From: Cubamyces lactineus
Taxonomy: Eukaryota; Basidiomycota; Agaricomycetes; Polyporales; Polyporaceae
Direction: 5' to 3'
DNA: 64,000 bases
Assembly: GCA_022376465.1 (NCBI GenBank)
Contig: JACDTU010000001.1
Coordinates: 682,001 to 746,000, forward strand
Of the stretch, positions 34,546-45,497 are shown piece after piece (position 1 is the stretch's first letter; every line of letters starts with the position of its first letter). The notes below the pieces were generated by a model. It made no database searches, was not told the DNA's origin, and was given only the letters and a program-made list of their open reading frames with translations. The translations under genes were made by a program, and so were the position numbers.

Positions 34546-34738
34546 CCGGTTTGATTGTACGACACGTACTTCAAATCGACCTTGTCTTGAACAACCGCTA
34601 TCCACGAGAGAGCAGTACTCGTCCACAAGCTCGTGTCCTCCATCCGTCTTCATGGTCGCCTCGAAGCTAACTTCCAACGCATAGTTCTCTCACTTTCCGA
34701 TACTATACTCAACCCCACAATCTCGATAGAAGACGACG

Positions 34739-35716
34739 ATGGCCTGGTGCGACCGTTGCGAACGCTTCTTCTCTACCGAGCGCGCACTATGGCAGCATAA
34801 GCAGGACTCTGGCATGCACCACATCTGTTACGAATGCAACAAGGATTTCGCGTCCGCTTGGGCGCTCAAGCAGCACTACACTCAAAGCCCGCGCCACCCG
34901 TACTGCCAGCGCTGCGAAGAGCTCTTCGACGACTATGAGGAGCTCTACGACCATTACGAGGACGCGCACTGGTACTGTCAGCCTTGCAATATGGTACGTG
35001 GCCGCGGACGATGCGCAAATGTACCAGAGACATGGTTGTGACTGACCGCGTCTATATGCTGCCCGCAGATCTTCGAGTCCGAGTTGGGGCTCCATGAGCA
35101 CCGCCGCCAGAAGCATGCCGACAGGTACTGCGTTGCCTGCAAGCGAATGTTCCAGAACGCGAACAATCTCGATAGCCACCGCCGGTCCGCCGTGCACCAA
35201 GGCCGGACGATTGTCTGCCCGATGAAAGGCTGCAACAAGGCATTCGTATCTACAGCCGCGCTCGTCCTCCACCTCGAGTCAGGCGCGTGCGTGTCCCGTG
35301 TCGACCGCGACACCGTCAACCGCATCGTCGAGCGCTTCGACCGCCAGAACATCATCACCAACCCCTCGAAGATGATCGCCGGGGGCCCAGGAGGAACCAG
35401 TGCGCAGCGGCCGGTGGTGGTCGACCAATGGGCGACGGAGCGCTCGTGGAATGGGGCGGGCTACGAGTGCTACTTGTGCCACCGCACGTACCGGACGCTC
35501 CCTGCGCTGAACCAGCACCTCCGGAGCCCGGCGCATGAGGACAAGCTGTACCGCTGCCCGCGGAACCTGTATGGATGCGGTACCGAGTTTCCAACGCTGA
35601 GCGCGTTCTGCCAGCACGTCGAGAGCGGCCGGTGCGGGGTGTGCAGGTTCCGCAGCGAGGTGGATCGTGTGCTCGAGGGCTTGTCGAACGGCATGAAGCG
35701 GCTTACGATGGGCTAG
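34739..35716 (+). CDS. C2H2 zinc-finger protein, tandem copy 2
   Basis: Two exons, 34739..34993 and 35069..35716, 300 aa. Exon 1 is exactly as long as in copy 1 (255 nt) and the intron is at the same codon. It starts M-A-W-C-D-R-C-E-R-F-F and keeps every finger of copy 1, including C-Q-R-C-E-E-L-F-D-D-Y-E-E-L, R-Y-C-V-A-C-K-R-M-F-Q-N-A-N-N, C-P-M-K-G-C-N-K-A-F and E-C-Y-L-C-H-R-T-Y. It differs mainly by a three-residue insertion in the central linker (A-G-G-P-G-G-T-S) and conservative changes. The finger cysteines and histidines I compared are all retained, so both copies look functional. Role unknown; nucleic-acid binding is inferred. Confidence 0.9.
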
Positions 35717-36413
35717 CTTGGAGAGCGGATGGGATTCATCGGAAGCAGCTTCTGTCCAAACTCGCCTTCCCCGGGTTCACGCCGAGGTCATGAGCAGACG
35801 ACCGATCGCGTTTGTTCCAAGTTTCTATTTCTTCGCGGACTATGGGGATCACGGCACGGATGGTCAAATCACAAAGAATCGATAGCAATGTCCTATATAT
35901 TAAGGATTGGGGACGTACTGTAGGATATTCGTGAACGAATGCATGTCTGGATGTAAATACGATGTAGCCTTGCGATCACAGTCACCACGACGACCAGAGC
36001 GGGAAGAACATACCAAACCTAGCATCATACAGCTATAAGCTTCCGCTCAATTATGCCATGCAATATTGACTGCAACCTACAAGGTGTTAGTCCTCGCATA
36101 GTACGCCCTTCAGGATCTTGTCGATCGAGAGCAGGAATGATGTAATTGCCGCTACTCGGTGCTGTACAACCCACCCTAGTGGTTGGATTCGATAGTTCTT
36201 CACCAGCTCACACGCACTCTCAACCATCCCCACCAACTTCTGTCGCCAGAAAGACACAAGCTTGCGCCTCCTGATATTAGCAAGAGAAAACCGTGAGTTC
36301 GCTCCCCCACGACAGCCAACGCTAGACCTCACAGAGAATTGGCCCGGGCCCTACTACTACCTGGTTCGTCTTACCTCACCCCGAACAAACTATTCAAAGA
36401 GTGAACTTCCAAC
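35717..36413. other. Intergenic, nothing recognised
   Basis: 697 bases after zinc-finger copy 2. No open frame with protein-like content, RNA gene or repeat was recognised. Confidence 0.4.
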
Positions 36414-36719
36414 ATGCACACGAAGAAAGCGGAGATCGTCCCGCCCTCGTCCTTCTCCGAGCCCTCAGAGCCGTCCCAGCTCTGCCCAGAAGACAAGCCT
36501 AAAGATACGCTTCGCGGCGAACAGGAGGAGAACCCACAGCTTGTGGCGCACAACAAGGGCAGGCAATCCGGAGACAAAAGGGGTGGTACCCATCGCCCGA
36601 ACGAAGGCGGCAAGGCAAGCGCAGGCGGGAAGGGAGGTCGCCAGGATGCAGCAAGGGTGGACGAGGAGAAGAGGGCGGACGTCGCGGGTGGGTTTGGGGT
36701 GGGTCGGGCGAAGCTGTGA
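36414..36719 (+). CDS. Small hypothetical Gly/Lys-rich protein
   Basis: A single uninterrupted frame of 101 aa, M-H-T-K-K-A-E-I-V-P-P, then S-E-P-S-E-P-S, an acidic/basic stretch, and a Gly-rich basic segment (K-A-S-A-G-G-K-G-G-R), ending G-R-A-K-L. The composition is consistent (polar, disordered), which supports coding, but short length and lack of introns or homology leave doubt. The last three residues A-K-L would fit a peroxisomal PTS1, though this may be chance in so simple a sequence. Confidence 0.35.
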   Translation: MHTKKAEIVPPSSFSEPSEPSQLCPEDKPKDTLRGEQEENPQLVAHNKGRQSGDKRGGTHRPNEGGKASAGGKGGRQDAARVDEEKRADVAGGFGVGRAKL

Positions 36720-37695
36720 CACTTCGGAGATCTCCTACAGCAAGCAGGAGTGACGTCGGAGAAACACCATGTACGATGGCTGAAAGCTCTTGAATCGCAA
36801 CCGCTTCATGATGTACCTTGGCGCGATACATGTGGCAGGCAGCGCAAGTCCTGCGGCGGCCAACGTGCGACTCACAACTCACTAGCATTGAGCGGGGCGA
36901 ATGAGACGGATCGCCCGTCTAGCGTGCCTTCACCGACGCACACGCCGCACAGTAGTGTCGAACGATAATGCCCAAAGCGAACGTCAGGACTATGCCGCTG
37001 GAGACCAGTGACCACCGCACTGCCAAGCCCCCCGGACTCCCGTATCGCCCGAACCAGTCGACATTGCCGAGCTGCCGCTCCGCGGGGATGGCGGATACAT
37101 ATCCAATGATGCAACCACCTCTTTGGGCCCACAGCACGTTCGTCTGTCATTCGTGGGTGGACCTACCTAGCTGGGGTCTGCTGCTCAGCGCTCAGGGTCA
37201 ACAGGGTTCATCAAGACATGACAAAAGGCACAGCGGAGCAAAGAACTTAGGAAGCGCCACCGCCGTGCCGAAGGCATGCGCTTCGGAGGGGAATCTATCG
37301 TGGTAGACGAAGACCATCCATGGCATGTGAGATGGCGACGAGGCGGTACAGTGAGAGCCCAGGGACAGCGTTTGACGTCCCAGGCCCGTGATAGTCATCA
37401 CGAGCCAGGGACTCCAGTGGGTTGAAATAGATCCAGAGTGACAGCAGGCAGATGTTCGCGCGAGGTGTCGCCAGCGAGCGGCTTGGAATTCTCCAGATTT
37501 GACAATCATCGAGAAGGGACAGCGCTGCCTGGAAGCGATTGTGAGAGATCGATGCACGTTACCAGATACGAGATGCTATACGGACGGCGGAAGGCCGAAT
37601 CACGCCGCAGCAAGTGCGTATAATGAGACCCTGGAAGCAAGTGATAGATCATAGATGCTCGAAACCCGTGGCCAGTCGACAATACATGACATGCA
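36720..37695. other. Intergenic; possible gene remnant on the minus strand
   Basis: 976 bases before the NOP15-like stop. A minus-strand frame at 36919-37137 contains a hydrophobic stretch (W-S-L-V-S-S-G-I-V-L-T-F-A-L-G-I-I-V) that could be a membrane helix, and another frame lies at 37198-37557. I could not join them into a gene. Confidence 0.3.
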
Positions 37696-39199
37696 CTACG
37701 CCTCAGTCGGCTTAGGCTTCTTTTTCTGTAAGGAGTGTTAGCGGTACGATCGCGGTCGGAGCGCGAGGGGAACACCGAGAGAGGGAGGAGTATAGACTCA
37801 CGTATGCTACAGCCTCAAAGTCGTAGTCGATACCCGCCTCCTTCAGCTTGCGCTTACGCTGCTCCTGGCGCTTAAGCAATCTGCGCTCAGCCTTCTCCTG
37901 TTCCTCCTCTGTTCGTGGCTACATTGACTCACGCGTCAGTGACACATACCGGAGAACAGCCATTCTAAATCTTACCTTGTTGTGTGCTACGCGAGCAACA
38001 CGGTCGCGGGGAACGGGCCTCCACTTCCTGTTCGCGCCAACCCACAACTCTGGGTGCACTTGATCCTTGGGGATGACTTTGCACGTGAGGATGTGGCCCA
38101 TGAGGAGGTAATTGTCCATCGTCTCCGCTACGATTTGCGCGACAGAGGACGAGTCGAACTCAATGAAGGCATAGTGTTTTGACTTCCCGGTCTGTCGTTA
38201 TGCGTTTGTCAGTATGGACCACTCATGTGAAGTTAGACAATGCAACGCACCTTCTTGTTGCGGGAAAGGCGGAGGCGGGTAACGTCACCAAACTGAGAGA
38301 AGTACGCGCGCATCTGGTCCTCGAAGAAACCGTGAGGTATCCGCCCGAGGTATATTACGCCCCGGTCTTCTGTCTGTGATACGATACGTACTCAGCCCCG
38401 CATAATGCGCGAACGTCGAGTCAAAACATACCGGCTTCCGCTTTGCCTTCTCGAGTTTGCGCTTGACGGTTTCGTCGTCTTTTGCAATCGTCGGCAGCTT
38501 GCTCACGTCAATTCCAGGAATGTCCTCGGGCATCTCGTCGTCGGAAGAGTCGTCATCGTCCGACTCAAAGCCGTAGAACTCATGCTCCTGCTCTTCCGCC
38601 GCTGCCTCCTCGCCCTCAGACTCTGCTTCCGGCTCGGGTGAAGGGGCCTTGGGAGCTGCTTTCGCCTTCGCCTTCGACTTCTTGCTCTCCTTCGGGGGCT
38701 GCGCAGGCTGCTCCTCTTGCGCAACGGGTGCGGCCTTTGCCTCCTTCGTCGGCTTGGGACCAGGTTGTGCGGAAGCCTTACTCGCACCCTCGGCAGAGGG
38801 TGCAGCAGCAGTAGAGCCCCTCCGCTTTTTCTTCGACTTTTCCGCACTCTCCTCGCTTTTCTCCTCAACTGCGGCTGCCTTCCTCTTCTTCTTGTCCGGC
38901 ACCTCCTCGACCTTCTTCTCCTCCGTCTTCTTGGCCTTGGGAGGGGCCGCCTCCTTCACATCTTCCTTCTTCTTACCCGTGGCCTTGGACGGGGCGGGCT
39001 TGGGTTCCTTCGCCACATCCTTACCCTTCTGCTCCTTCTTGGACTTTGATGTAGATGCCTCAGCCTTTGCGGACGCAGCCTTATCTTCCGCTGGTTGTGC
39101 CTTCTTCGCCTTCACAGGTGTGTCGGCCTTGAGGTCCTGTTGGGACTTCTTCTTGGCCAGCTTTGTGGACTTTTCAGTAGCAGCGGCCGCTTTGGCCAT
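37696..39199 (-). CDS. NOP15: NOP15/NIFK-like nucleolar RRM protein
   Basis: Five exons on the minus strand (38432..39199, 38251..38373, 37976..38191, 37802..37918, 37696..37725), 417 aa. The first 256 residues are a Lys/Ala/Glu-rich region with nucleolar-type basic clusters (K-K-K-R-R-G) and an acidic patch ([12 protein letters not shown]). The single RRM, about residues 258-340, has RNP2-like G-V-I-Y-L-G-R-I and RNP1-like S-K-H-Y-A-F-I-E-F. It is followed by [11 protein letters not shown], the family signature shared by yeast Nop15 and human NIFK. The tail is basic ([14 protein letters not shown]). It should act in the nucleolus in 60S subunit and ITS2 processing. The long N-terminal extension exceeds that of the yeast protein. 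It shares a 323-bp promoter region with APC6. Confidence 0.9.
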
Positions 39200-39522
39200 C
39201 GTAGCAGAGGTATTGAGAGATGAAGTGAGTGAGGATAACAAGTATGGCCTGTCGGAAAGCCGAGGGAGAAGGGAGGGCAGACTGAAAGCGGACGTCGAGC
39301 AGCAATGGGCAAAAATTCGAAGAAGCGCGCGCGATCGTCTTGTAGGCGCCCATATTGCCTCCACGTGGTTTGGCAGATCGCGCTACGCGTTCGACTCGCG
39401 TTCAGCGCGTCCGTAGCTCCTCCTTCTCCTCAACGTTGTCTATCGCAGCTGCCGGCTGCGTTGCTCAAGCTCCTACAGCGTGCAACACACTATATACCAA
39501 GGCCTGACTTGAAGCTTGCACG
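39200..39522. promoter_or_regulatory. Bidirectional promoter, NOP15 / APC6
   Basis: 323 bases between two divergent start codons. No TATA box was seen. A ribosome-biogenesis gene and a cell-cycle gene therefore share this regulatory interval. Confidence 0.45.
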
Positions 39523-42261
39523 ATGGCTGGGACTCCTCCGCCAAGTGGCTTTGCTATTCCACGCCTGCCTTCGCCTTCTGGTTCGCGGCCTCGCCACTCC
39601 ATCAACAACTCGTTCTCTTTTGGGCCGCAAAACCTGGTCGACTCCCTCGCGGAAGCCAACACAAGCGGCGCGTCAAACCCGCGGCGTACGTACCTCGACC
39701 CCAGTCGTTCGATCTTGCAGACATCCCCTCTGCGTTCCTCGCCCCGATTGCCGAGGCGGACAAAGACAACAGCGAGTAGGCACCCCCTCGCGAATGATAC
39801 CACGGATGTTTTCCAGGATGATGCAGATGACGAAGATGACGAGGAGGGGCATGAGTGGGGAATCGTGGATCGCATGCGGCTGTGGCGGCACGATGCGCTC
39901 ATGCAGCACCTATATGATTCCGCTGCGTTCTGGGGCGACAAGATCGTCAGCTGGACCAGTATGTATGGTTCTATAATGTGCATACGTATACGCATTTGAC
40001 GCGCCCCTTACAGACGATCCGAACGACGCTTTCTGGCTCGCGCAGACGTACTTCCTCAAGCATGAATACTCTCGAGCTGAGAGGCTTCTTACCCGACCGT
40101 TCCCAACCACACCACCTCGCACGGGTCCTCTCGCATCTTTGAACAACGGAACATTTCAGCCACCCTTTGCTCCTGCAGTTAATGCCAAAGGCAAGGGTCG
40201 CGAGATGCCTCCATCAATGGGTAGTAGCCCGACCGACGAGATCGCACCAGGGGTGCAGCGATTGCCTGTTGGCCCCGGGGAGATGATCGACGTCGCGATT
40301 CAATTTGAAGAGGGTGTATCACGCTTGGTGGACATGAGTGTCGCATGCCGGTACCTAGCTGCGCAATGTCAGATGCGACAAGGCAAATGGAGCGACGCGC
40401 TTGAGATGCTCGGCGAGTCCAACCCCTTCCGTAACTCGGGCAGAGGCGGACCCGACGCGCCCAACATCGATGGCGGCGTGAAGGTGTGTGCGAGTAAATG
40501 GCCACACAAATTATGTGCTTATAACGAAACAGATCGAAGCCTCGATGTGTAACCTGCGTGGACTCCTTATGCTCAAGCTAAATCGCGGTGACCAGGCGAA
40601 AGCATGTTTCATGGAGGCTCTCGCACTCGATGTGAAGTGCTACGAGGCCTTTGAGCAGCTTGTTGACGGCGAGATGATGACGCCCGAAGAAGGCAAGGTT
40701 ACTCATGATCTGTCGCAGACACCGTCTAACCATTCCTTTAGAGTGGCAATTCGTGAAAAGCTTAGCGTACCGCGAGCAAATACCTGCTGACGCGGACTTC
40801 GTACGGTTGATGTACCAGTCGCGGCTACGCAAGTACAAGCATACAGAAGAACACGCCGAGATTCGCCGCAGGCTGGTAGACGAGTACGGTCTGGGAGATA
40901 ACCCAGACGTCCTGTACAGCTTCGCAGATGCACTGTATACCCAGCTCCGGTGGGCGGACTGTTTCGCAGTGACCTCGAGGTAAAGCAATCCGTTCAGCAT
41001 CCACCGTACAAATGTCTCACACAACTCGAAAGGATTCTGGGACTGGTAAGCATTCACAAAGCGACGATACCTTTGCATGTTGCGTGCATGTACCACATCA
41101 AGCATTTGCACTCTAAGCTCTTCCTGTTCGCACACGACCTCGTCGAGCGAGAGCCCGAGGCCGCGACGAGTTGGTTCGCGGTTGGAATGTGGTACATGTG
41201 CGTCGAGAAGTACCCAGAAGCTAGGACGTACTTCAGGTGAGCTTAATCCTTCTTACCTTCACCTTCAGTGTTCTGATTATGCTTCTAGCAAAACCTCCTT
41301 GATGGATCCCCGATTTGCTCCGGCGTGGATCGCGTTCGCACATGCGTTCTCAATGGAGGGCGAGCACGATCACGCAGTAACAGCATACTCAACCTGTGCA
41401 CGTCTGTATACGGGGTCAGTCCCGTGGCAAGGCAAAGCTGCTCCGCGTACTAATACTTAAACCCAAATGCAGTTCGCACTTGCCGTTGATGTTCGTCGGG
41501 ATGGAGCACATGATCCTCTCCAACTTGAAGCTCGCAGAGGAGGCGCTTACCGCTGCCCAACACATGTGCGATTCGGATCCTCTACTCTTCAACGAGCGTG
41601 GTGTGATGGCGTTCATGAACGAGGAGTACGTTGTATCCCTCTGATCCTCCCATATCACTCTGAAGCAATCTCCCCGTCTAGTTACGAATCAGCAGCCAAG
41701 CTTTTCCATGACGCACTGCATCTTGCAGATGCTCTGGAGAAGTCAAAGCTGCCCTGGGTATCCACATACATCAACCTAGGTACCGCACTGCGAAGAATAG
41801 GGTACGTCGCCTTGCGCTGTCGCAAGACCGACGAGATTCACTGATCCGCGCACTCAGTCGATTTGTAGAAGCGAAGAGGGAATACCAGCGCGTCTTGGAG
41901 ATCGACTACCGCAATGTCGCTGCCCTGTCCTTCATGGGCGTGACCGAGCACCTTCTGGGCAATATTGAAGCAGCAATCGTCAAGTACCACGAAGTAAGTG
42001 CCTCCTAGGTCCCGGCGCCTACGCTGCTCGTGTGCTGATATTGACGCAACGCAGGCACTGAGCATCGACCCGATCAATGGTTACGTCCTCGAGCTGCTCG
42101 ACATGGCGCTAGAGACGAGCGCGGACATGGGCCCGTTCGGCACGAAGGGCGGACCTCCTGGCGGAGAGGAGCGATGGGAGCAGACTATGCGTGAGCATCG
42201 GGACAAGGGGAAGCAGGTCGCGCGGAGCGAACTGACAGCGGACGACGAGATGAGCTTGTAG
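39523..42261 (+). CDS. CDC16: Anaphase-promoting complex subunit Cdc16/Cut9/APC6 (TPR protein)
   Basis: About ten exons; the first (39523..39958), second (40014..40483) and third (40533..40697) join in phase, and the last ends at 42261. The N-terminal 145 residues are Ser/Pro-rich and then acidic. From [15 protein letters not shown] the sequence becomes helical tetratricopeptide repeats. Examples are [40 protein letters not shown] and [12 protein letters not shown]. This order, with the motif F-A-V-G-x-W-Y, is that of Cdc16/Cut9. The protein is a scaffold TPR subunit of the APC/C ubiquitin ligase, acting in the nucleus at mitosis. Exact borders of the middle exons were only read by eye; one acceptor (before W-Q-F-V-K-S-L) is slightly uncertain. 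Confidence 0.85.
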
Positions 42262-42504
42262 GCCTGGGATCGACGCATATAGTCGAACAATTGTAGAGCA
42301 TGACTATTGAGCTGCTTCTGGACGAAGTTGACAACTGAGGATGTAGACGCAGACCATGGATGCCATCAGGCGTGCTCAAGTCTTGGAGGTCAAACACCAA
42401 GTATAGTATCTGTGCGGGCTGGCATCCAGCGTTCGGTATAATCAGCATCGTACATCCGTGTGGCAGTACTCATTGGTGGTCGTGTGTCGGAACTCGATGA
42501 TGGA

Positions 42505-43620
42505 CTATGCGTACTCGGCTTTGCGCATAGTATCCCGATGATAGCGACGTGTCTCTCCCTCCGCCACAGGCCAGCTCCCAGGATAGCCCCATGCGTATCC
42601 CAGGCTCTTCCCACCCATGCCTTCCCGCGGCCTCCAAAAGGCAGGCTGCACAACAGGCTTCTCGCGTTTCTTCGCGCCTCTCCGTTTCCGTTTTGATTTG
42701 GACGAGGGAGTGAGTGATTCCGGACTGTCGGCCACAATGATCGGGCAACAGCTTGTACTGACTTCATGTTGATGAGGGGATGGCTCGACGGGTTGGTCTG
42801 GATCAATTTGGGCCACGCGCGGAGGCTTTGGGGTAGGTTTGGGTTGCTCGAGTAAGAGAAGAGGTGGCGATGAGGATGGGAGCGGGGCTGAGATCGTCTG
42901 CACTTTCTTCGCAGCGTTTGGGAGTGGCTGAATTCCTTGTCAGCATGATGGCCGCCTTGAAGACATTGGCGGGTAACACAGAACTCACTGCATATGGTTT
43001 ACTAGATTCGCTCATGACCCACGCGAAGTCGACCGCGATCTCGCGAGCGCGCGCAGCTCTACGTTCTGCCTCTTGCTCGGTGTCCTCGTAGGACGGTCCA
43101 ATGGGTCTAGCCAAGGTAAACAGATTTCAGCTGCGGGAGACTGGGGTAGCGTCAAGGCTTTTCACGCACATTATCACAGGCGGAGCCTTCGGTGCGAGTA
43201 CAATTGGTTTGGGTTGAGTCATGCTAGAAAACAGTCGGAAGGCTTTGCATAGTAATAACACCTGAGTATCACACCCTCTCCTTGAGAGTAGCTTTCTGGA
43301 TACATACGGACTGCAATTGGCTCATCCTCCCGGGATTCGCGTTCACCCTTGTCTTCATCCTTCGCCTCCTCCTCGACCTTGCGCCGTTTCTTCTTCCTCT
43401 TCTGTTCCTCACTTGCCCCTCCCGTATGTTGAACGCTGGTTGGGAGCACATCCTCTATCGACCGCTTCAGGATGTTCTCCAGCCGCGCGAGCATTTGTGC
43501 GCGTTCGGGATCCGCATGGTCCACAGATTCGCTCTCGTCGTCGGAGTCTCGCAGAGCAGCTCTAGAAACGACAGTAGTCTGGTCAGGTAGCAAGAGCGGA
43601 TTGGCATATTTGGGTATCAT
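42505..43620 (-). CDS. Hypothetical basidiomycete-type protein with conserved C-terminus
   Basis: Four exons on the minus strand, beginning at ATG 43620 (M-I-P-K-Y-A-N-P-L) and ending 42505. Exon 1 (43308..43620) has a short conserved-looking start, then acidic and Lys-rich segments (K-R-K-K-K-R-R-K-V) that may serve as a nuclear signal. A later exon holds P-I-G-P-S-Y-E-D-T-E-Q-E-A-E-R and a helix with D-F-A-W-V-M. The last exon has Pro/Ser-rich linkers, another basic cluster (S-K-S-K-R-K-R-R-G-A-K-K), and ends in an aromatic, structured-looking block with F-W-R-P-R, G-G-K-S-L-G-Y-A-W-G-Y and R-Y-H-R-D-T-M-R-K-A-E-Y-A. The intron between exons 1 and 2 has a weak acceptor. No function is known to me. 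Confidence 0.65.
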
Positions 43621-43929
43621 GGCGTCCGTAGCGGCGAAGTCAGTCCAGCGTTTTGCTGTGGACAAGCCTGAGCCTTTCACCGGAGGAGCGCGCTGCAATC
43701 AAGCGCCCATAATCGTATACCAGAGCACGTGCTATGGAGAACTCGTCCGAGATAGTGCTGGAAAGATACTATTAGTTACGGAAAATGTGGGATAATTAAT
43801 AATACAATGGAATACGATTACCGTGGCCCTCCGTATCGTACTCAAAGTGTATTGTATCTGTATTAATATTCATATCTAATCCTATCTACTGGTATGTATT
43901 GATCTATTGGTGGATCGAGACTCCAAGTA

Positions 43930-44131
43930 CTACTCGACGTTGTCGCCAAAGCCCCGCCGTAGCCACTCGTTTGTAATTATTGTTCTTGATGCAGATATAG
44001 CACTGAGGGACAAATGAGCATCCCGCAGTGTGTGCCGGCACGATGAGAACATACAGTCGTTCGACAGCAATACTCACACCTAGGATTGCGAGAACATCAC
44101 GAGCGATCCGAGATAGCACCGGGCTGAATGA
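43930..44131 (-). pseudogene. Decayed hAT-family transposase C-terminus
   Basis: Reading the minus strand from 44131, the frame gives S-P-V-L-S-R-I-A-R-D-V-L-A-I-L-G-V-S, then V-E-R-L. After one net frameshift (near 44055) it gives F-S-S-C-R-H-T-L-R-D-A-H, then E-W-L-R-R-G-F-G, ending at TAG 43930-43932. This is the dimerisation region at the end of hAT transposases, whose consensus includes P-x-L-x-x-x-A-x-x-x-L-A-I and S-x-x-V-E-R-x-F-S. The frameshift and lack of any upstream transposase domain show it is a relic. Terminal inverted repeats were not identified. Confidence 0.7.
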
Positions 44132-44652
44132 GCCTAGTAAGGAAGTGTCAGATCAAGTAGACTGGCATCTTGAGGCCGGGACGTTTGAGATGCCGTACCT
44201 TCCACCAAGGGAGGGCGTTGTTCTCATCACCGCAAGGATGGATGATACAGCGAGTGGGCCGTCAACGGTCCCTTCGGGTACGGTGGGTGGGATTGCATCA
44301 ATCAGATGCTGAAGAACTCGAAGGCTGGCATGGACATGAGCCTTCTGCTCATTGATGAGCAACGTCCCGGCATTTGCTAAGTCGTCGGTCATGAGAGCAG
44401 TAATGTCGAAAGATCCCGGAGCCGAGCTTGAGCATTCACCAGTCGCGCTCTGAGTTCCCAAGGCAGGCTCGGGGTCAAGTGATTAGATTTGAATAGATAC
44501 AGGTCCTTTACTGTATTGTAATCGGACTCTATCACTTAGTATTTGAATATAATGGCAGGCTTTATGAGTACGAACCCCGACTCTATTTACAGCGTAATCG
44601 GAGTATAATCTCGTATTACGATAGAATATATTCATACTCTTGTCCAGCACTA
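44132..44652. other. AT-rich segment beside the hAT relic; possible extra frame
   Basis: A minus-strand frame at 44153-44461 reads M-G-T-Q-S-A-T-G-E-C and continues with a plausible helix (N-E-Q-K-A-H-V-H-A-S-L-R-V-L-Q), but no family is known. It may be part of the element or a captured fragment. The stretch 44480-44640 is strikingly AT-rich, like 43780-43910 on the other side of the relic. Confidence 0.35.
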
Positions 44653-44713
44653 GTCCGAGATTTTCTTGGCAGTGGCGCGGTGATAAGTTCGTGGGTTCGA
44701 ATCCTCATCGGAC
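44653..44713 (+). pseudogene. tRNA-like fragment
   Basis: The first seven bases (GTCCGAG) can pair at six of seven positions with the last seven (ATCGGAC), as an acceptor stem would. Inside are TGGCAGTGGCGCGG, resembling a Pol III A box, and GGGTTCGAATCC, a near-perfect B box/T-loop. The total is only 61 bases, too short for a tRNA with a full anticodon arm, and the T stem pairs poorly. It looks like a deleted tRNA gene or a tRNA-derived SINE head. Confidence 0.4.
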
Positions 44714-45497
44714 AGTCTAATTGCTTGTTCGTCAAGATGAGGAAGTCCAGGTTCTCGATTTGTGGAGGTAGAAGCAGGCCGAGTACTAACAATGAACATA
44801 CAGGATATCGGTCGGCTATAATGCCGAGTATCTGATGAGCAGAACAACTGTGGCAAGCGTTACATTCAGAGCCGCTGTCTTGTGAAGCCAGGCTCGACAT
44901 TGACTGGAGGCACGCGCTGTGGAGCAATCGCATAGACCCGCGGGCAGCTGTACGAAATCGGCATCGCGTTCATGCACCTACCAAATACCGGGATAAGTGA
45001 ACGTGCGACGGGAATCGGTGTAACGATTGCGGTACGGCGGTGGGACGAGGCCAAGATACGCACGGGCGTCGGACTCGGAGACAGCCAAACTGAGGACCAA
45101 ACATGACGTTCCCGCGCGGCGCTCCAGCTACAAGCGGCCTGCCACTGCCCCGCCTACTACACGCCTCTCTCTCACCGCCCGCCAGCACCCACCACCTCGC
45201 CGCCGCTAGCAGCGCCCAGGACATCGACCACTGCAGCGAAGACCAGCCCTCCCGCAGGCCTGTTGACCCTCTCTAGGACCCATCTTCATCCTCCTGCAGC
45301 GCCTCGACCAGCCACACGCCCTTTGTCTAGATCCGCATCCGACGACTCCTGTCAGCTTTACCTTACCGCAGCTCGTCACCCACGTCTCTCCCGCAGCGCA
45401 CAAGCACCCATATAGGCACCCTACTTGACGTCAGTACCCTCTGGACGTCTCATCTACGCGATTGCCGACCCTCTGAACACCCCCAGACCCGAACACG
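44714..45497. other. MAF1 upstream region, no other gene seen
   Basis: About 780 bases. The last 350 bases are pyrimidine-rich, a common feature of fungal 5' regions. Short minus-strand frames around 44866-45224 have no recognisable content. Confidence 0.4.

Noticed and set aside
38649..39416. 255-codon Phe/Ala/Ser-rich plus-strand frame
   Set aside because: Antisense of the Lys/Ala/Glu-rich N-terminus of the NOP15-like gene, which has a complete spliced model.
44653..44713. Functional tRNA gene
   Set aside because: Only 61 bases, no room for a full anticodon arm, imperfect acceptor and poor T stem.
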